From the IMG/VR virus record IMGVR_UViG_3300046170_000170, positions 1 to 41,874 of that record: a DNA stretch of 41,874 nt. One strand, written 5' to 3'. This DNA is from a virus. Position 1 is the stretch's first letter. Every line of letters begins with the position of its first letter. Of this stretch, positions 41,140 through 41,874 are shown in pieces. The notes beneath the pieces were generated by a model, which was not told the DNA's origin, made no database searches, and was given only the letters and a program-made list of their open reading frames with translations. The translations under genes and the position numbers were made by a program.

Positions 41140-41184
41140 CTATGGCAGTCTTCACCATTCTCGACTATGGCAGTCTTCACCATT
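41140..41184. repeat. Two 20-bp direct repeats upstream of the RNA polymerase gene
   Basis: CTATGGCAGTCTTCACCATT occurs at 41140-41159 and again at 41165-41184, with a 25-base period. The palindrome CATAGCTATG (41135-41144) overlaps the first copy. The repeats lie 70-115 bases before the polymerase start, in the leader between it and the 124-aa gene, so they could be operator sites or an RNA control element. Small stems (TGCAA/TTGCA and GGGG/CCCC) lie between them and the gene. Confidence 0.6.
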
Positions 41185-41214
41185 GGGGGAAAAACAGGAT
41201 TCAGACTGGTCCAC

Positions 41215-41589
41215 CTAGTGATAGGTGGCCTTTTTCTCGCTGTCGTCCTCGTCACTACGAACGCGGAAGATGCCTTTGAGCATCTGACACGGCACGTACT
41301 CCACGTCATTTGACGGAAAGTCGCGAAGCCACTGTTCGGCAGCCAGCACGTCATCCTCAGTCATCAGGTCAGCGTCATACCGAAGCATCAGCATCCCAGA
41401 CGTCTCCGACAGCGCCACCTCTGAATAGAGGTCGAAGATGCTGTCGGCGTTGACCGGCATCTCCTCATCGATGTGGTCACGGATTTCCTGGGCGTGGTCG
41501 GGCGATTCTGCCCGCCACAGCCAGATGTGCGTGTCAGCCTCACGTTCGAAGGCATTGTCACCCAAGTCTCTCATGCTCATGTCGTTCAT
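41215..41589 (-). CDS. Hypothetical early protein, 124 aa
   Basis: The start overlaps the upstream stop (ATGA at 41589) and has GGGGAGG in front. The protein is acidic: MNDMSMRDLGDNAFEREADT, IWLWRAESPDHAQEIRDHID, SGMLMLRYDADLMTEDDVLA and a short end KKATYH. No membrane segment or known motif. It is the last gene before RNA polymerase on the early transcript, a position where host-takeover genes are found in T7-like phages. A short stem (CCACCT/AGGTGG) spans its stop codon. Confidence 0.7.
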   Translation of the reverse strand: MNDMSMRDLGDNAFEREADTHIWLWRAESPDHAQEIRDHIDEEMPVNADSIFDLYSEVALSETSGMLMLRYDADLMTEDDVLAAEQWLRDFPSNDVEYVPCQMLKGIFRVRSDEDDSEKKATYH

Positions 41590-41874
41590 TGGGCGTCCTC
41601 CCCTTCCTTGACTAGCTTCAGTGTGAACACCCCATGACTCTCCGGCACCGGATATGGGTCGGGGATGACGATTTCGGACAAGCCATAGCGACTTTCCAGA
41701 ATCGCCCTGACTTGCTCTCTGTCGAAGGAATCACCTTCGAACGGATGCTCAGTGTCAGACAGGTAATAGATGGTTGCGTCATATAACTGGGCGCGAGTGG
41801 CGCCCATGTCATAGATGCCACCAGCGCCATAGAACTCTTCAAGGTAATCTATGAACGCTGGCATCATCTGCATG
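41586..41874 (-). CDS. Origin-spanning hypothetical early gene, 3' part
   Basis: This is the continuation of the gene that starts at 56. Base 41874 completes the split His codon and the frame continues MQMMPAFIDYLEEFYGAGGI and ends with VFTLKLVKEGEDAQ, 95 residues after the junction. The C-terminal part has GDSFDREQVRAILESRYGLS. If the window were linear, the ATG at 41873 could be a start, but no ribosome site would be visible. Not recognised. Confidence 0.75.
   Translation of the reverse strand, partial: MQMMPAFIDYLEEFYGAGGIYDMGATRAQLYDATIYYLSDTEHPFEGDSFDREQVRAILESRYGLSEIVIPDPYPVPESHGVFTLKLVKEGEDAQ

Noticed and set aside
41208-41231. Hairpin at the stop of the 124-aa gene as a terminator or promoter copy
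   Set aside because: The stem is only about six pairs, the nearest T-run is too far, and although it contains ATAGGTGGCC the rest of the promoter consensus is missing.

Overview
The window reads as the complete genome of a temperate, T7-like podovirus, most likely infecting a marine alphaproteobacterium. The T7-like assignment rests on a single-subunit RNA polymerase, gp2.5-type SSB, endonuclease I, primase-helicase and A-family DNA polymerase in T7 order. The marine guess rests on B12-dependent ribonucleotide reductase, ThyX, a 2OG-Fe(II) oxygenase and several small proteins of types common in marine podoviruses. A tyrosine integrase beside a partial tRNA-Lys sequence marks it as temperate. 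The two ends join in frame through one gene (56 to 1, then 41874 to 41586), so the sequence is probably a circular or circularly permuted genome cut arbitrarily.

Almost every gene lies on the minus strand, so transcription runs from high to low coordinates. Five near-identical 19-base sites fit promoters for the phage polymerase. Three (344-444) lie upstream of the polymerase region across the origin. One (38291-38309) precedes the replication genes, whose unit ends at a strong terminator (28147-28190). One (26039-26057) precedes the structural, lysis and integration unit, which ends at a terminator (511-546).

Layout by coordinate: 69-549 short gene, promoters and terminator; 574-2400 integrase, attP and arm-like repeats; 2384-4452 lysis and membrane proteins; 4455-8406 oxygenase, fibre assembly proteins and collagen-like fibres; 8414-10559 third collagen-like protein, adaptor and small basic proteins; 10659-13385 major capsid and scaffold; 13612-17675 portal and terminase; 17659-24506 internal virion proteins and tail tube; 24508-25458 glycine-rich fibre; 25.6-28.15 kb an island of unknown genes outside the three phage-promoter units; 28195-38234 nucleotide metabolism and DNA replication; 38321-41874 RNA polymerase and early genes.

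The main discovery is the major capsid gene. It is split by two short, related group I introns (260 and 232 nt, no endonuclease) around a 60-nt mini-exon. Splicing as predicted restores a 298-residue capsid protein. Five other conserved genes carry single +1 or -1 frame breaks: collagen-like S74 fibre, DNA cytosine methyltransferase, tail tube protein, internal core protein and transglycosylase. All lack in-frame nonsense mutations, so base-calling or assembly indels are the likeliest cause.
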